A model generated the notes under the pieces. It made no database searches, was not told the DNA's origin, and was given only the letters and a program-made list of their open reading frames with translations. Below are positions 22,206 through 31,952 of a DNA stretch of 64,000 bases, piece by piece. Both the position numbers and the translations under genes were made by a program. Every line of letters starts with the position of its first letter. Positions within the stretch are counted from its first letter, which is position 1. The DNA is taken from contig NZ_PDJG01000001.1 in NCBI RefSeq assembly GCF_002564005.1, forward strand, positions 496,001 through 560,000. Reading direction: 5' to 3'. Source of the DNA: Sanguibacter antarcticus. GTDB lineage: Bacteria > Actinomycetota > Actinomycetes > Actinomycetales > Cellulomonadaceae.

Positions 22206-23090
22206 ATGTCTAGCGACGCCCCCACGGGTCTGCCCGCGCCTCCGAGCCCGTCCCACGGTGCCGTCGGCATGGTCCGCACCGCGTCTCGCCGGGTGGTGAC
22301 CGTCGAGCCCTTCTTCATGGAGTTCATCGCCGGCGTCGAGGAGGTCCTCGCGGTCCACGACCTGTCCGTCCTTCTCGCGGTCGTCGCGGACGAGGATGCC
22401 GAGCGCCGCACCTACGAGCGCTGGGCACGGTCGCGCCTCGTCGATGCGGTCATGGTCGTCAACGTCCGTGACGACGACGACCGGCCGGCGCTCCTCGCGG
22501 CGCACGGCATCCCCACCGTCATGGTCGGCCGGTGGGACGACGAGCCGTCGCTGCCGTCGGTCCGCGCAGACGACCTGGCCGCGATGAACGAAGCCGCCGG
22601 GTATCTCCTCGAGCTGGGGCACCGGACGCTCGCCCACGTGACCGGCCCGAGCGTCTACCTGCACACGCAGGCTCGGGTTCGAGCGCTGACGCAGGTGTGT
22701 GCGTCGTACGGAGTCGTGCCGGTGACGGTCGAGGGTGACTACTCGGACGACGCGGGGGAGCGGATCACCCGTGAGCTCCTCGAGCGCTCGCCCCGGCCGA
22801 CAGCGATCGTCTTCGACAACGACGTCATGGCGGTCGCCGGGCTCCACGTCGCCCACGAGCTGGGCATCGCCGTCCCGGGCGAGCTCTCGCTCCTCGGCTG
22901 GGACGACTCTCCGTTGTGCCGACTGACTCAGCCACCGCTCTCGACGATGAGTCTCGATGTCCACGAGATGGGCCGTCTCGTGGGCGGAGCGGTGCTCGAG
23001 ACCATCGAGGGCTCCGCGCAGGTGAAGGGCTCTGTCGTCACCGCTCGTCTCATCGTGCGCGGGTCGACCGCCGCGCCCTTGCCTGCCTGA
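22206..23090 (+). CDS. LacI-type sugar-binding protein lacking the DNA-binding domain
   Basis: 294 residues that align with only the periplasmic-binding-protein-like effector domain of LacI/GalR regulators: FFMEFIAGVEEVLAVHDLSVLLAV near the N terminus, AAGYLLELGHRTLAHVTGP in the middle, FDNDVMAVAGLHVAHELG and LSLLGWDDSPLCRLTQPPLSTM toward the end. The ~55-residue helix-turn-helix and hinge helix that normally precede this are absent; residues 1-20 are a Ser/Pro/Ala-rich stretch. ATG 22206 has GAGGAG five bases before it, and only 51 bp separate it from the beta-mannosidase stop, so no missed N terminus is hidden upstream. There is also no signal peptide or lipobox, so it is not a transport binding protein. 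Confidence 0.8.
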   Translation: MSSDAPTGLPAPPSPSHGAVGMVRTASRRVVTVEPFFMEFIAGVEEVLAVHDLSVLLAVVADEDAERRTYERWARSRLVDAVMVVNVRDDDDRPALLAAHGIPTVMVGRWDDEPSLPSVRADDLAAMNEAAGYLLELGHRTLAHVTGPSVYLHTQARVRALTQVCASYGVVPVTVEGDYSDDAGERITRELLERSPRPTAIVFDNDVMAVAGLHVAHELGIAVPGELSLLGWDDSPLCRLTQPPLSTMSLDVHEMGRLVGGAVLETIEGSAQVKGSVVTARLIVRGSTAAPLPA

Positions 23091-23120
23091 ACCTGAACCG
23101 ACCTGAACCGACCTGAACGA
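23091..23120 (+). repeat. Three tandem 10-bp repeats
   Basis: ACCTGAACCG occurs twice exactly and once with two changes (ACCTGAACGA), back to back, directly after the stop codon of the LacI-like gene and running into the ribosome-binding site of the GH1 gene. One helical turn per unit; function unknown. Confidence 0.8.
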
Positions 23121-23135
23121 GGAGTGTCCACCATC

Positions 23136-24608
23136 GTGAACGTTGTGCCGCACGTCCAGCCGCAACAGACCACCGAGAACCGACAGTTTCCGTCTGCCTT
23201 CCTCTGGGGGTCCGCGACGGCGTCCTACCAGATCGAAGGGGCAGCCGACGAGGGAGGCCGGGGGAGGTCCATCTGGGACACGTTCTCCCACACCCCGGGC
23301 AAGACGCTCGGTGGGGACACCGGAGACGTTGCGGACGATCACTATCACCGATGGGCCGAGGACGTCGAGCACATCCGCAGGCTCGGTCTGGGCGCCTACC
23401 GCTTCTCGATCTCCTGGTCACGGGTCCAGCCCGGAGGGTCGGGAGACTTCAACCCGGAGGGCATCGCGTTCTACTCCGCTCTCGTCGACGCGCTCATCGC
23501 CGCGGGGGTGAAGCCGGTCGTCACGCTCTATCACTGGGACCTTCCCCAAGAGCTCGAGGACGAGGGAGGGTGGACCAACCGGGCGACGGCCTACGCTTTC
23601 GCCGAGTACGCACGCCGGATGGCTGTCGAGCTCGGAGACCGGATCGACGTCTGGACCACGCTCAACGAACCGTGGTGCTCTGCCTACCTCGGCTACGGCT
23701 CGGGGGTGCATGCGCCGGGTCGCACCGAGGCTGAGGGTGCGCTCCGGGCGGTCCACCACCTCAATCTCGCGCACGGCCTCGCCGGACGGGCCATCCGAGA
23801 CGTTCTCGGTGAGAGCGTGCGGTTGTCCGTGACGCTCAATCTTCATGTCATCCGCCCGGCAGACCCCACCAGCGAGGGTGACCTCGATGCGGTGCGCCAG
23901 ATCGACGCGCTCGCGAACCGCGCCTTCCTCGGCCCCATGCTCGACGGGTCCTATCCGGCGGACCTGCTCGTCGACACGGCCGCGGTGAGCGACTGGTCGT
24001 TCGTCGAGGAGGGGGACACGCAGATCGCGAACATCGGGCTCGACGTCCTCGGCATCAACTACTACTCGACCGTCCAGGTCCGGCGGGTGCTGGACGGGGG
24101 CCCGGTGATCGCGCGCAACGACGGCCACGGCGCGGCTGCGGCGAGCCCGTGGATCGGCGTCACGGACATCGAGTTCGTCCAGCAGCCTGGCCCCTACACG
24201 GCCATGGGGTGGAACATCGAGCCGGCGGGCATGACGGAGCTGTTGCTCTCTGTGCACCGGGCCTACCCGGACCAGCAGCTCATGGTCACCGAGAACGGCG
24301 CGGCATTCCACGACGAGGTGGGTGCGGACGGCCACGTCCATGACATGGATCGCGTCGCGTACCTCCACGACCACATCGACGCGGTCGGGCAGGCGATCGA
24401 CGCCGGTGCGGACGTCCGTGGCTACTTCGCATGGTCGCTGCTCGACAACTTCGAGTGGGGATATGGCTACGACCGCCGGTTCGGGATCATCCGTGTCGAC
24501 TACGAGACGCTCGAGCGCACGTGGAAGGACTCAGCGTTCTGGTACCGCTCGCTGGCCGTCTCGGGGCGCCTGCCGTCGACGTCGGAGATCGTGTACGACG
24601 TCGCCTGA
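23136..24608 (+). CDS. GH1 beta-glucosidase
   Basis: Retaining family 1 glycosidase, 490 residues, no signal peptide. Acid/base Glu178 lies in TTLNEPW and nucleophile Glu386 in MVTENGAAF; FLWGSATASYQIEGA at the N terminus and FAWSLLDNFEWGYGYDRRFG at the C terminus are typical. GTG 23136 is preferred because GAGGAG at 23119-23124 lies 11 nt upstream; an in-frame GTG at 23124 overlaps that site. With the beta-mannosidase it would allow complete breakdown of glucomannan oligomers. Last gene of the locus. Confidence 0.92.
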   Translation: MNVVPHVQPQQTTENRQFPSAFLWGSATASYQIEGAADEGGRGRSIWDTFSHTPGKTLGGDTGDVADDHYHRWAEDVEHIRRLGLGAYRFSISWSRVQPGGSGDFNPEGIAFYSALVDALIAAGVKPVVTLYHWDLPQELEDEGGWTNRATAYAFAEYARRMAVELGDRIDVWTTLNEPWCSAYLGYGSGVHAPGRTEAEGALRAVHHLNLAHGLAGRAIRDVLGESVRLSVTLNLHVIRPADPTSEGDLDAVRQIDALANRAFLGPMLDGSYPADLLVDTAAVSDWSFVEEGDTQIANIGLDVLGINYYSTVQVRRVLDGGPVIARNDGHGAAAASPWIGVTDIEFVQQPGPYTAMGWNIEPAGMTELLLSVHRAYPDQQLMVTENGAAFHDEVGADGHVHDMDRVAYLHDHIDAVGQAIDAGADVRGYFAWSLLDNFEWGYGYDRRFGIIRVDYETLERTWKDSAFWYRSLAVSGRLPSTSEIVYDVA

Positions 24609-24698
24609 GCACCCAGCGACCGGCCGTGCTCCTGGTGACGTGCGACACGCCGCCGAGCAGGTCGGGTGGGTGAAAACGGGGTGCTCCTCACGGGCTGC

Positions 24699-24735
24699 CC
24701 ACCGGCTGTGGACGACGCTCGTCCACAGCCGGTGG
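24699..24735. repeat. Perfect 17-bp inverted repeat carrying two DnaA-box-like sites
   Basis: Arms at 24699-24715 and 24719-24735 are perfect reverse complements around a 3-nt centre. Each arm contains TCGTCCACA (24719-24727 on the plus strand, 24715-24707 on the minus strand), which matches the actinobacterial DnaA box TTGTCCACA at 8 of 9 positions. No T-run follows, so a simple terminator role is unlikely. Confidence 0.7.
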
Positions 24736-24873
24736 ACAGCCTTCGTGCGTTCCGGGGAGCGCGCGGGCATCGGGTCGATACGGCAGTCTTCGGCACGATG
24801 TCAGTGGTCTGCAGGAGACTGAGGGGACCGCACGAGGAGGTGCGGGCTCGGCCCGGCAGGGCGGTCCGACTGC

Positions 24874-24893
24874 TTGTCCACACGTCGTCCACA
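24874..24893 (+). promoter_or_regulatory. Tandem DnaA boxes
   Basis: TTGTCCACA at 24874-24882 is an exact actinobacterial DnaA box. TCGTCCACA at 24885-24893 matches 8 of 9 and starts 11 bp later, one helical turn, in the same orientation. They lie about 70-80 bp upstream of the candidate nrdH promoter. Confidence 0.6.
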
Positions 24894-24944
24894 GGGCACG
24901 TGACGCGTACGGTCGGGTGTGGCACACCGAACAGCAAATCCCTA

Positions 24945-24985
24945 CACCTAGGGGGTGACCGGGAGGTGAACCCCTAGGTATAGTG
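24945..24985 (+). promoter_or_regulatory. Candidate nrdHIEF promoter with two CCTAGG-centred palindromes
   Basis: TATAGT at 24979-24984 is a good -10 hexamer; GTGACC at 24955-24960 with an 18-bp spacer is a weak -35. CACCTAGGGGGTG (24945-24957) and CCCCTAGGTATAGTG (24971-24985) are partly palindromic and share a CCTAGG core. Their right-hand halves resemble one half of an NrdR box. NrdR is the usual repressor of nrd operons, but the match is partial and the ~26-bp spacing is not the usual one. Confidence 0.45.
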
Positions 24986-25159
24986 GTTCCACGCCAGACG
25001 CCGAGAAGCGTCAGGCGAATGACACAGACGTAGTTACAGGCGCGTCGTTCGAGGTCACGGGCTGCACAGGCCCTGTCTGACCACACGGCGACGCCAGCGC
25101 GACGCCGACCCGCAGCACAGCGGCTGTACAGCAGCCCTACACACCCAGGAGACGGACGA

Positions 25160-25405
25160 ATGAGCATCACGGTCTACAGCAAGCCGGCATGCGTCCAGTG
25201 CGACGCGACCTACCGAGCCCTCGACAAGAAGGGCATCGAGTACTCGATCGTCGACATCAGCCAGGACCCAGAAGCGCTGGAGATGGTGCGTGGGCTCGGC
25301 TACCTGCAGGCACCCGTGGTGGTTGCTGGCAACGAGCACTGGTCGGGCTTCCGCCCCGACCAGATCAACGCTCTCGCAGCAAAGGTCTCCATCGCTGCCG
25401 CCTGA
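25160..25405 (+). CDS. nrdH: NrdH glutaredoxin-like electron donor
   Basis: Small redoxin that reduces the NrdE active-site disulfide, recharged by thioredoxin reductase. 81 residues with the redox motif Cys11-Val-Gln-Cys14 and the C-terminal WSGFRPDQI segment typical of NrdH. ATG 25160 has AGGAG 8 nt upstream. First gene of the class Ib operon nrdH-nrdI-nrdE-nrdF. Confidence 0.96.
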   Translation: MSITVYSKPACVQCDATYRALDKKGIEYSIVDISQDPEALEMVRGLGYLQAPVVVAGNEHWSGFRPDQINALAAKVSIAAA

Positions 25406-25830
25406 CGGTGGCGGAACCAACCAGCACGACGAAGGACCGGTGACATGGCGAGCCTCGTGTATTTTTCGAGCACGTCCGAGAACACCCACCGGTTCGTGCA
25501 GCGGCTCGGTCTACCGGCCCAGCGCATCCCGGTGCGACCCACAGAAGATTTTCTCCAGGTCGACGAGCCGTATGTGCTCGTCGTGCCGACCTACGGCGGC
25601 GGCAACGAGGGCGGCGCCGTACCTCGTCAGGTGGTGAAGTTTCTCAACGACGAGCGCAACCGCTCGCTCGTTCGCGGTGTCATCGCCGCCGGCAACACGA
25701 ACTTTGGCTCTGCTTATTGCATCGCCGGCAGGATCGTCGCCGCCAAGTGCGACGTCCCGTACCTGTACGGCTTCGAGCTTCTTGGAACTGCTGAGGACGT
25801 CTTGCACGTCCGTGAAGGATTGGATCAGTT

Positions 25831-29011
<3,181 letters not shown>

Positions 29012-29028
29012 CGCGTCGTCCACCCACG

Positions 29029-29080
29029 ACGAAGGGCCCCGTCTCTCCCACCGCGCGGTGGGAGAGACGGGGCCCTTCGT
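29029..29080. terminator. Bidirectional terminator between nrdF and the FKBP gene
   Basis: A perfect 52-bp palindrome: 29029-29054 is the exact reverse complement of 29055-29080. It lies between convergent genes and folds into a GC-rich hairpin on either transcript, without a clear U-run. Confidence 0.85.
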
Positions 29081-29094
29081 GTGTCGTGCAGGCG

Positions 29095-30045
29095 CTACTT
29101 CGCGTCGAGGATGTCGACGACGAAGATGAGGTCCTCGTCCGCGAGGTCGCTCTCTTGGCCTTCGTACGCGAGCGACTTCGGGATGACCAGCAGCACCTGG
29201 CTGCCGACGGTCTGGCCGACGAGGCCCTGGTCCCAGCCGGGGATGACCGATCCGGTACCGATCGTCGTGGTGAATGCCGAGCCGTTCTCCCACGAGGAGT
29301 CGAAGAGCGTCCCGTCAGAGACCTTCCATCCCGAGTACTGGAACGTGACGGACTGGCCTGCTTCAACAGGTGCACCAGCACCCGTGATGAGCGGCTGGGT
29401 CACGAGCTCGGCGGGCGCCGTGTAGCCGTCGGGGACCTCGATGCTCGGCTTGCCCGTGTCGTCGAGCGTGACTGTCGGGAGACCATCGACCGGTGCGACG
29501 GCCTCGCCCTCGGCACGGGAGGGGATCGTCCGAGTGGAGACGGCCTCGATCGCGATCACCTGGGTCTCTCCGTTTTGGTCCATGTTCGCAAGGATGAACC
29601 GGGCCCCGACCTTCTGGCCTTCGAGCGCAGTGCTCAGCGTCGCGACGATGCCCGGGTCGCCGATGGTGATCTCGCCGGGCTCCGTCTCCCAGGTCGACTG
29701 AGACTCGACACCGTCGGTGCCGGTGTAGCTGACCGACTGCAGCCCGACGAGGCTCCCGGCGAGGATCTCCTCGCCTGTGCCCTCGTCGATGAGGCGGATG
29801 ACTGGTGCACTCGTCGTCAATGGAGTTGCGAACTCCAGCGTCGGCTTCGTGCCGGGGTCCCCGGTGAGCGTCACAGCGTCGACAGCAGCGATGTCTTCAG
29901 CCGTGGGCGTCGGCTCGGTTGCCGCTGCGTCCGTCGCGGACTCAGAAGGCGTCGCCTCTGATTCGGCGTCTGCGCCACAGGCGGAGAGGAGCAGTGCGGC
30001 CCCGAGAGTGAGTGCGGTCATGCCGCGCAGTGTGCGGTGTTTCAA
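29095..30045 (-). CDS. FKBP-type peptidyl-prolyl isomerase lipoprotein
   Basis: Surface-anchored protein-folding helper. 316 residues: signal peptide with lipobox LLSAC (Cys23), an Ala/Thr/Ser/Glu linker to about 55, a first degenerate FKBP-like region (about 60-170), and a well-conserved FKBP domain at about 205-316 with VTFQYSGWKVSDGTLFDSSW and VIPGWDQGLVGQTVGSQ. Substrates are unknown; such lipoproteins act on secreted proteins. A TACAGT hexamer on the minus strand (30176-30171) could be its -10 element, leaving a 120-nt leader. Confidence 0.9.
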   Translation of the reverse strand: MKHRTLRGMTALTLGAALLLSACGADAESEATPSESATDAAATEPTPTAEDIAAVDAVTLTGDPGTKPTLEFATPLTTSAPVIRLIDEGTGEEILAGSLVGLQSVSYTGTDGVESQSTWETEPGEITIGDPGIVATLSTALEGQKVGARFILANMDQNGETQVIAIEAVSTRTIPSRAEGEAVAPVDGLPTVTLDDTGKPSIEVPDGYTAPAELVTQPLITGAGAPVEAGQSVTFQYSGWKVSDGTLFDSSWENGSAFTTTIGTGSVIPGWDQGLVGQTVGSQVLLVIPKSLAYEGQESDLADEDLIFVVDILDAK

Positions 30046-30319
30046 GACAGGTCCTTCGTTCGTCGGTTCCAGCTGCGGTCGGAACCGGCGCGGGCGGGTA
30101 CTGACCCGGTGCGCGGAGCGACCAGCTCACGACGATCGGACACGTGTCGTGTGCAGCGTTGGGCGGACACACTGTATCGGGTGATCCTGAGAAGGTCCTG
30201 GGATGCGATGAATGTCCGGGTTCTTCATCCTCGTCGGCGCTGCAGACGACCGAGCGCTCGCCACAGGGGACGAGCCGTCTCAGGTCCCCGAGACCTCGTA
30301 CCCGATGGACAATGGACGC

Positions 30320-30610
30320 ATGCCGTCGTCCCGTAGATCCAGGCGCCGCCCGTACGAGCAGGAGCACCGCCCGCTCGATCTCGACCGAGCAGGCGGAGGA
30401 CGCCGTCACGACCAGCGTGACGGCGTGAGCTGGACCGTGCAGTCGGTGCGCACGAGCGACAAGGCGTACCGGTGTCCGTGGTGCAACCAGGAGGTCGCGC
30501 CAGGGACTCCCCACGTCGTCGCCTGGGCGAACGACTCTCTGTTCGGTGCGCAGGCCGCGCTCGATGCCCGTCGTCACTGGCACACCGGCTGCTGGGACAG
30601 CGGCCGGTAG
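30320..30610 (+). CDS. Conserved actinobacterial zinc-ribbon protein
   Basis: 96-residue basic protein with an Arg-rich N terminus and a C-terminal CXXC-HXXXC-type metal site: YRCPWCNQEVAPGTPHVVAW, then HWHTGCWDSGR. Similar small proteins are widespread in actinobacteria and have sometimes been labelled ATP/GTP-binding without support. Start chosen at ATG 30320 (MPSSRRSRRR); an in-frame ATG at 30305 adds five residues. It lies 28 bp before the hydrolase gene, probably in the same transcript. Function unknown. Confidence 0.7.
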   Translation: MPSSRRSRRRPYEQEHRPLDLDRAGGGRRHDQRDGVSWTVQSVRTSDKAYRCPWCNQEVAPGTPHVVAWANDSLFGAQAALDARRHWHTGCWDSGR

Positions 30611-30638
30611 CCCTGACCAACCATGAAGGAGACCGTCG

Positions 30639-31439
30639 ATGTCGTCGTCCTCGCTCGACCTGCACCTGTATCGCGTGGCACCCGGAGGCGGTGCGTGCGT
30701 CGTCCTTCTCCACGGGTTCCCTCTCGACCACCGGATGTGGGACGACGTCGCCGCTCTGCTCCCCGCGGACGTGAGCGTCGTCGCCCCGGACCTTCCCGGC
30801 CTCGGCGCCTCTCCGCTTGACGGTGAGCAGCCGCCGTCCCTCGAGGCCGCGGCCGACGAGGTCGCAGCGGCCGTCCGGCGCGGCGGCTTCGCCGAGATCG
30901 TCGTCGTCGGGCTCTCCATGGGTGGATACGTGGCGCTCGCGCTGCTCGAGCGCCACCCGGAGCTCGTCGTCGGTCTCGTGCTGGTCGACACGCGCTCGAC
31001 GCCTGACACCGACGAGACACGTGCACGTCGGTTGCGGATCGCCGACGACGTCGTGCAGACCGGGGCGCTGGTGCCCGTGAGTGACGCCTCTGGGCTCGTG
31101 GGGCTGACGACGCGCACAGGTCGCCCGGAGGTCGTCGCTCGGCTCGAGGCCTGGATCCGGGAGCAGTCGCCGGAGGGCGTCGCATGGTCCCAACGAGCGA
31201 TGGCCTCACGCCCTGACCGGACCTCGGTGCTCGCGTCGTTCTCCGGTCCGTCGGCTGTGGTCGTCGGTGACGAAGACGAGCTGGCTCCGCCCGCGGCAGC
31301 AGAGCACATGGCTGTGCATCTACCAGACGCGCGCGTCGTCCTGGTCCCCGGCTCGGGGCACATGAGCGCTGTCGAGGCGCCGGTCCCTGTCGCGTCGGCG
31401 ATCGCCGACGTCGTGGGTCGGGTACGCCAGCGCACGTGA
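30639..31439 (+). CDS. Alpha/beta hydrolase
   Basis: 266-residue hydrolase with the oxyanion region LLHGFPLDHRMWDD, nucleophile Ser93 in VVGLSMGGYVAL, and a C-terminal PGSGHMSAVEAP that carries the catalytic His. The fold is that of small-molecule esterases, lactonases and haloperoxidase-like enzymes; the substrate cannot be deduced. ATG 30639 with GAAGGAG upstream. Confidence 0.85.
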   Translation: MSSSSLDLHLYRVAPGGGACVVLLHGFPLDHRMWDDVAALLPADVSVVAPDLPGLGASPLDGEQPPSLEAAADEVAAAVRRGGFAEIVVVGLSMGGYVALALLERHPELVVGLVLVDTRSTPDTDETRARRLRIADDVVQTGALVPVSDASGLVGLTTRTGRPEVVARLEAWIREQSPEGVAWSQRAMASRPDRTSVLASFSGPSAVVVGDEDELAPPAAAEHMAVHLPDARVVLVPGSGHMSAVEAPVPVASAIADVVGRVRQRT

Positions 31440-31466
31440 CGGTACGGCGTCACGCCGGGGTGATGC

Positions 31467-31952
31467 CTAGGACTGGCGTTCGGGGTGAAGAGCGCGGTCC
31501 AGGGCTTCACGCAGGTCGATCGACTCCCCGTCACGTGCGCCGTCGCCGAGGACGAGGGGCGGGTCAGACGGAGCGAGCACCGCACCCCGCACGAGCGCTC
31601 GCAACGATCCTTGGACCGTCAGAACGTAGAACTCTCCGTCGGCGCCGATCCCTACGCTGCGGTTCTTGCGCAAGAACCAGCCGTCGACCGTCGTGCGGTA
31701 GGTCGCTCGGCCGTCGTAGGACCGGGCGGTGAACCGCTCGGTCGGCACACCGCCAGCACGCGCTGCGACGACGAAGTCAGCGATCATCGCTCGGGCCTGA
31801 GCGGTGCGCGCGAGCCGTCGACGCTCGAGCTCGGCTGCCTGGTGGGCGGCGTTCGCCGACTTCTGCTCGCGCCAGGACGGCGCCGGACCCAGAGGGTCCG
31901 GGCCGGTGGAGCCGTCCTCAGCGGGCGACGGACTCATCGTCGACGTCGTCAC
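31467..31952 (-). CDS. Conserved protein of unknown function, partner of the coiled-coil gene
   Basis: 161 residues, no membrane segment. A low-complexity Ser/Pro-rich start is followed by a charged helix (WREQKSANAAHQAAELERRRLARTAQARAMI) and a compact domain with TYRTTVDGWFLRKNRSVGIGADGEFYVLTV. GTG at 31952 or ATG at 31937 could start it; either overlaps the end of the coiled-coil gene (17-35 bp), which points to coupled expression. I do not recognise the family. Confidence 0.65.
   Translation of the reverse strand: MTTSTMSPSPAEDGSTGPDPLGPAPSWREQKSANAAHQAAELERRRLARTAQARAMIADFVVAARAGGVPTERFTARSYDGRATYRTTVDGWFLRKNRSVGIGADGEFYVLTVQGSLRALVRGAVLAPSDPPLVLGDGARDGESIDLREALDRALHPERQS

Larger units (their letters stand above)
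24609..25159 (+). other. 551-bp regulatory gap before nrdHIEF
   Basis: No convincing gene. It starts with a weak stem (GAGCAC 24607-24612 with GTGCTC 24626-24631) that could end the GH1 transcript, then a perfect 17-bp inverted repeat, a pair of DnaA-box-like sites, a promoter-like element and a leader of about 170 nt containing a small hairpin (GACGC/GCGTC around 24996-25011). Confidence 0.7.

Noticed and set aside
19524..23372. Open reading frame of about 1280 codons on the minus strand across the beta-mannosidase and LacI-like genes
   Set aside because: It is antisense to well-supported genes. Long antisense frames are expected from G/C-rich third positions. The protein is Arg/Asp/Val-rich with no recognisable domain.
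24699..24735. Intrinsic terminator of the GH1 gene
   Set aside because: It lies about 90 bp after the stop, has no U-run, and its arms match DnaA boxes; kept as a repeat instead.
24609..25159. Chromosomal or plasmid replication origin
   Set aside because: DnaA-box-like sites are present, but there is no dnaA, dnaN, parAB or AT-rich unwinding element, and the flanks are metabolic genes.
24990..25159. Cobalamin riboswitch in the nrdH leader
   Set aside because: The leader is too short and I cannot find the B12-box or the expected helices. Class Ib enzymes are not usually under B12 control.
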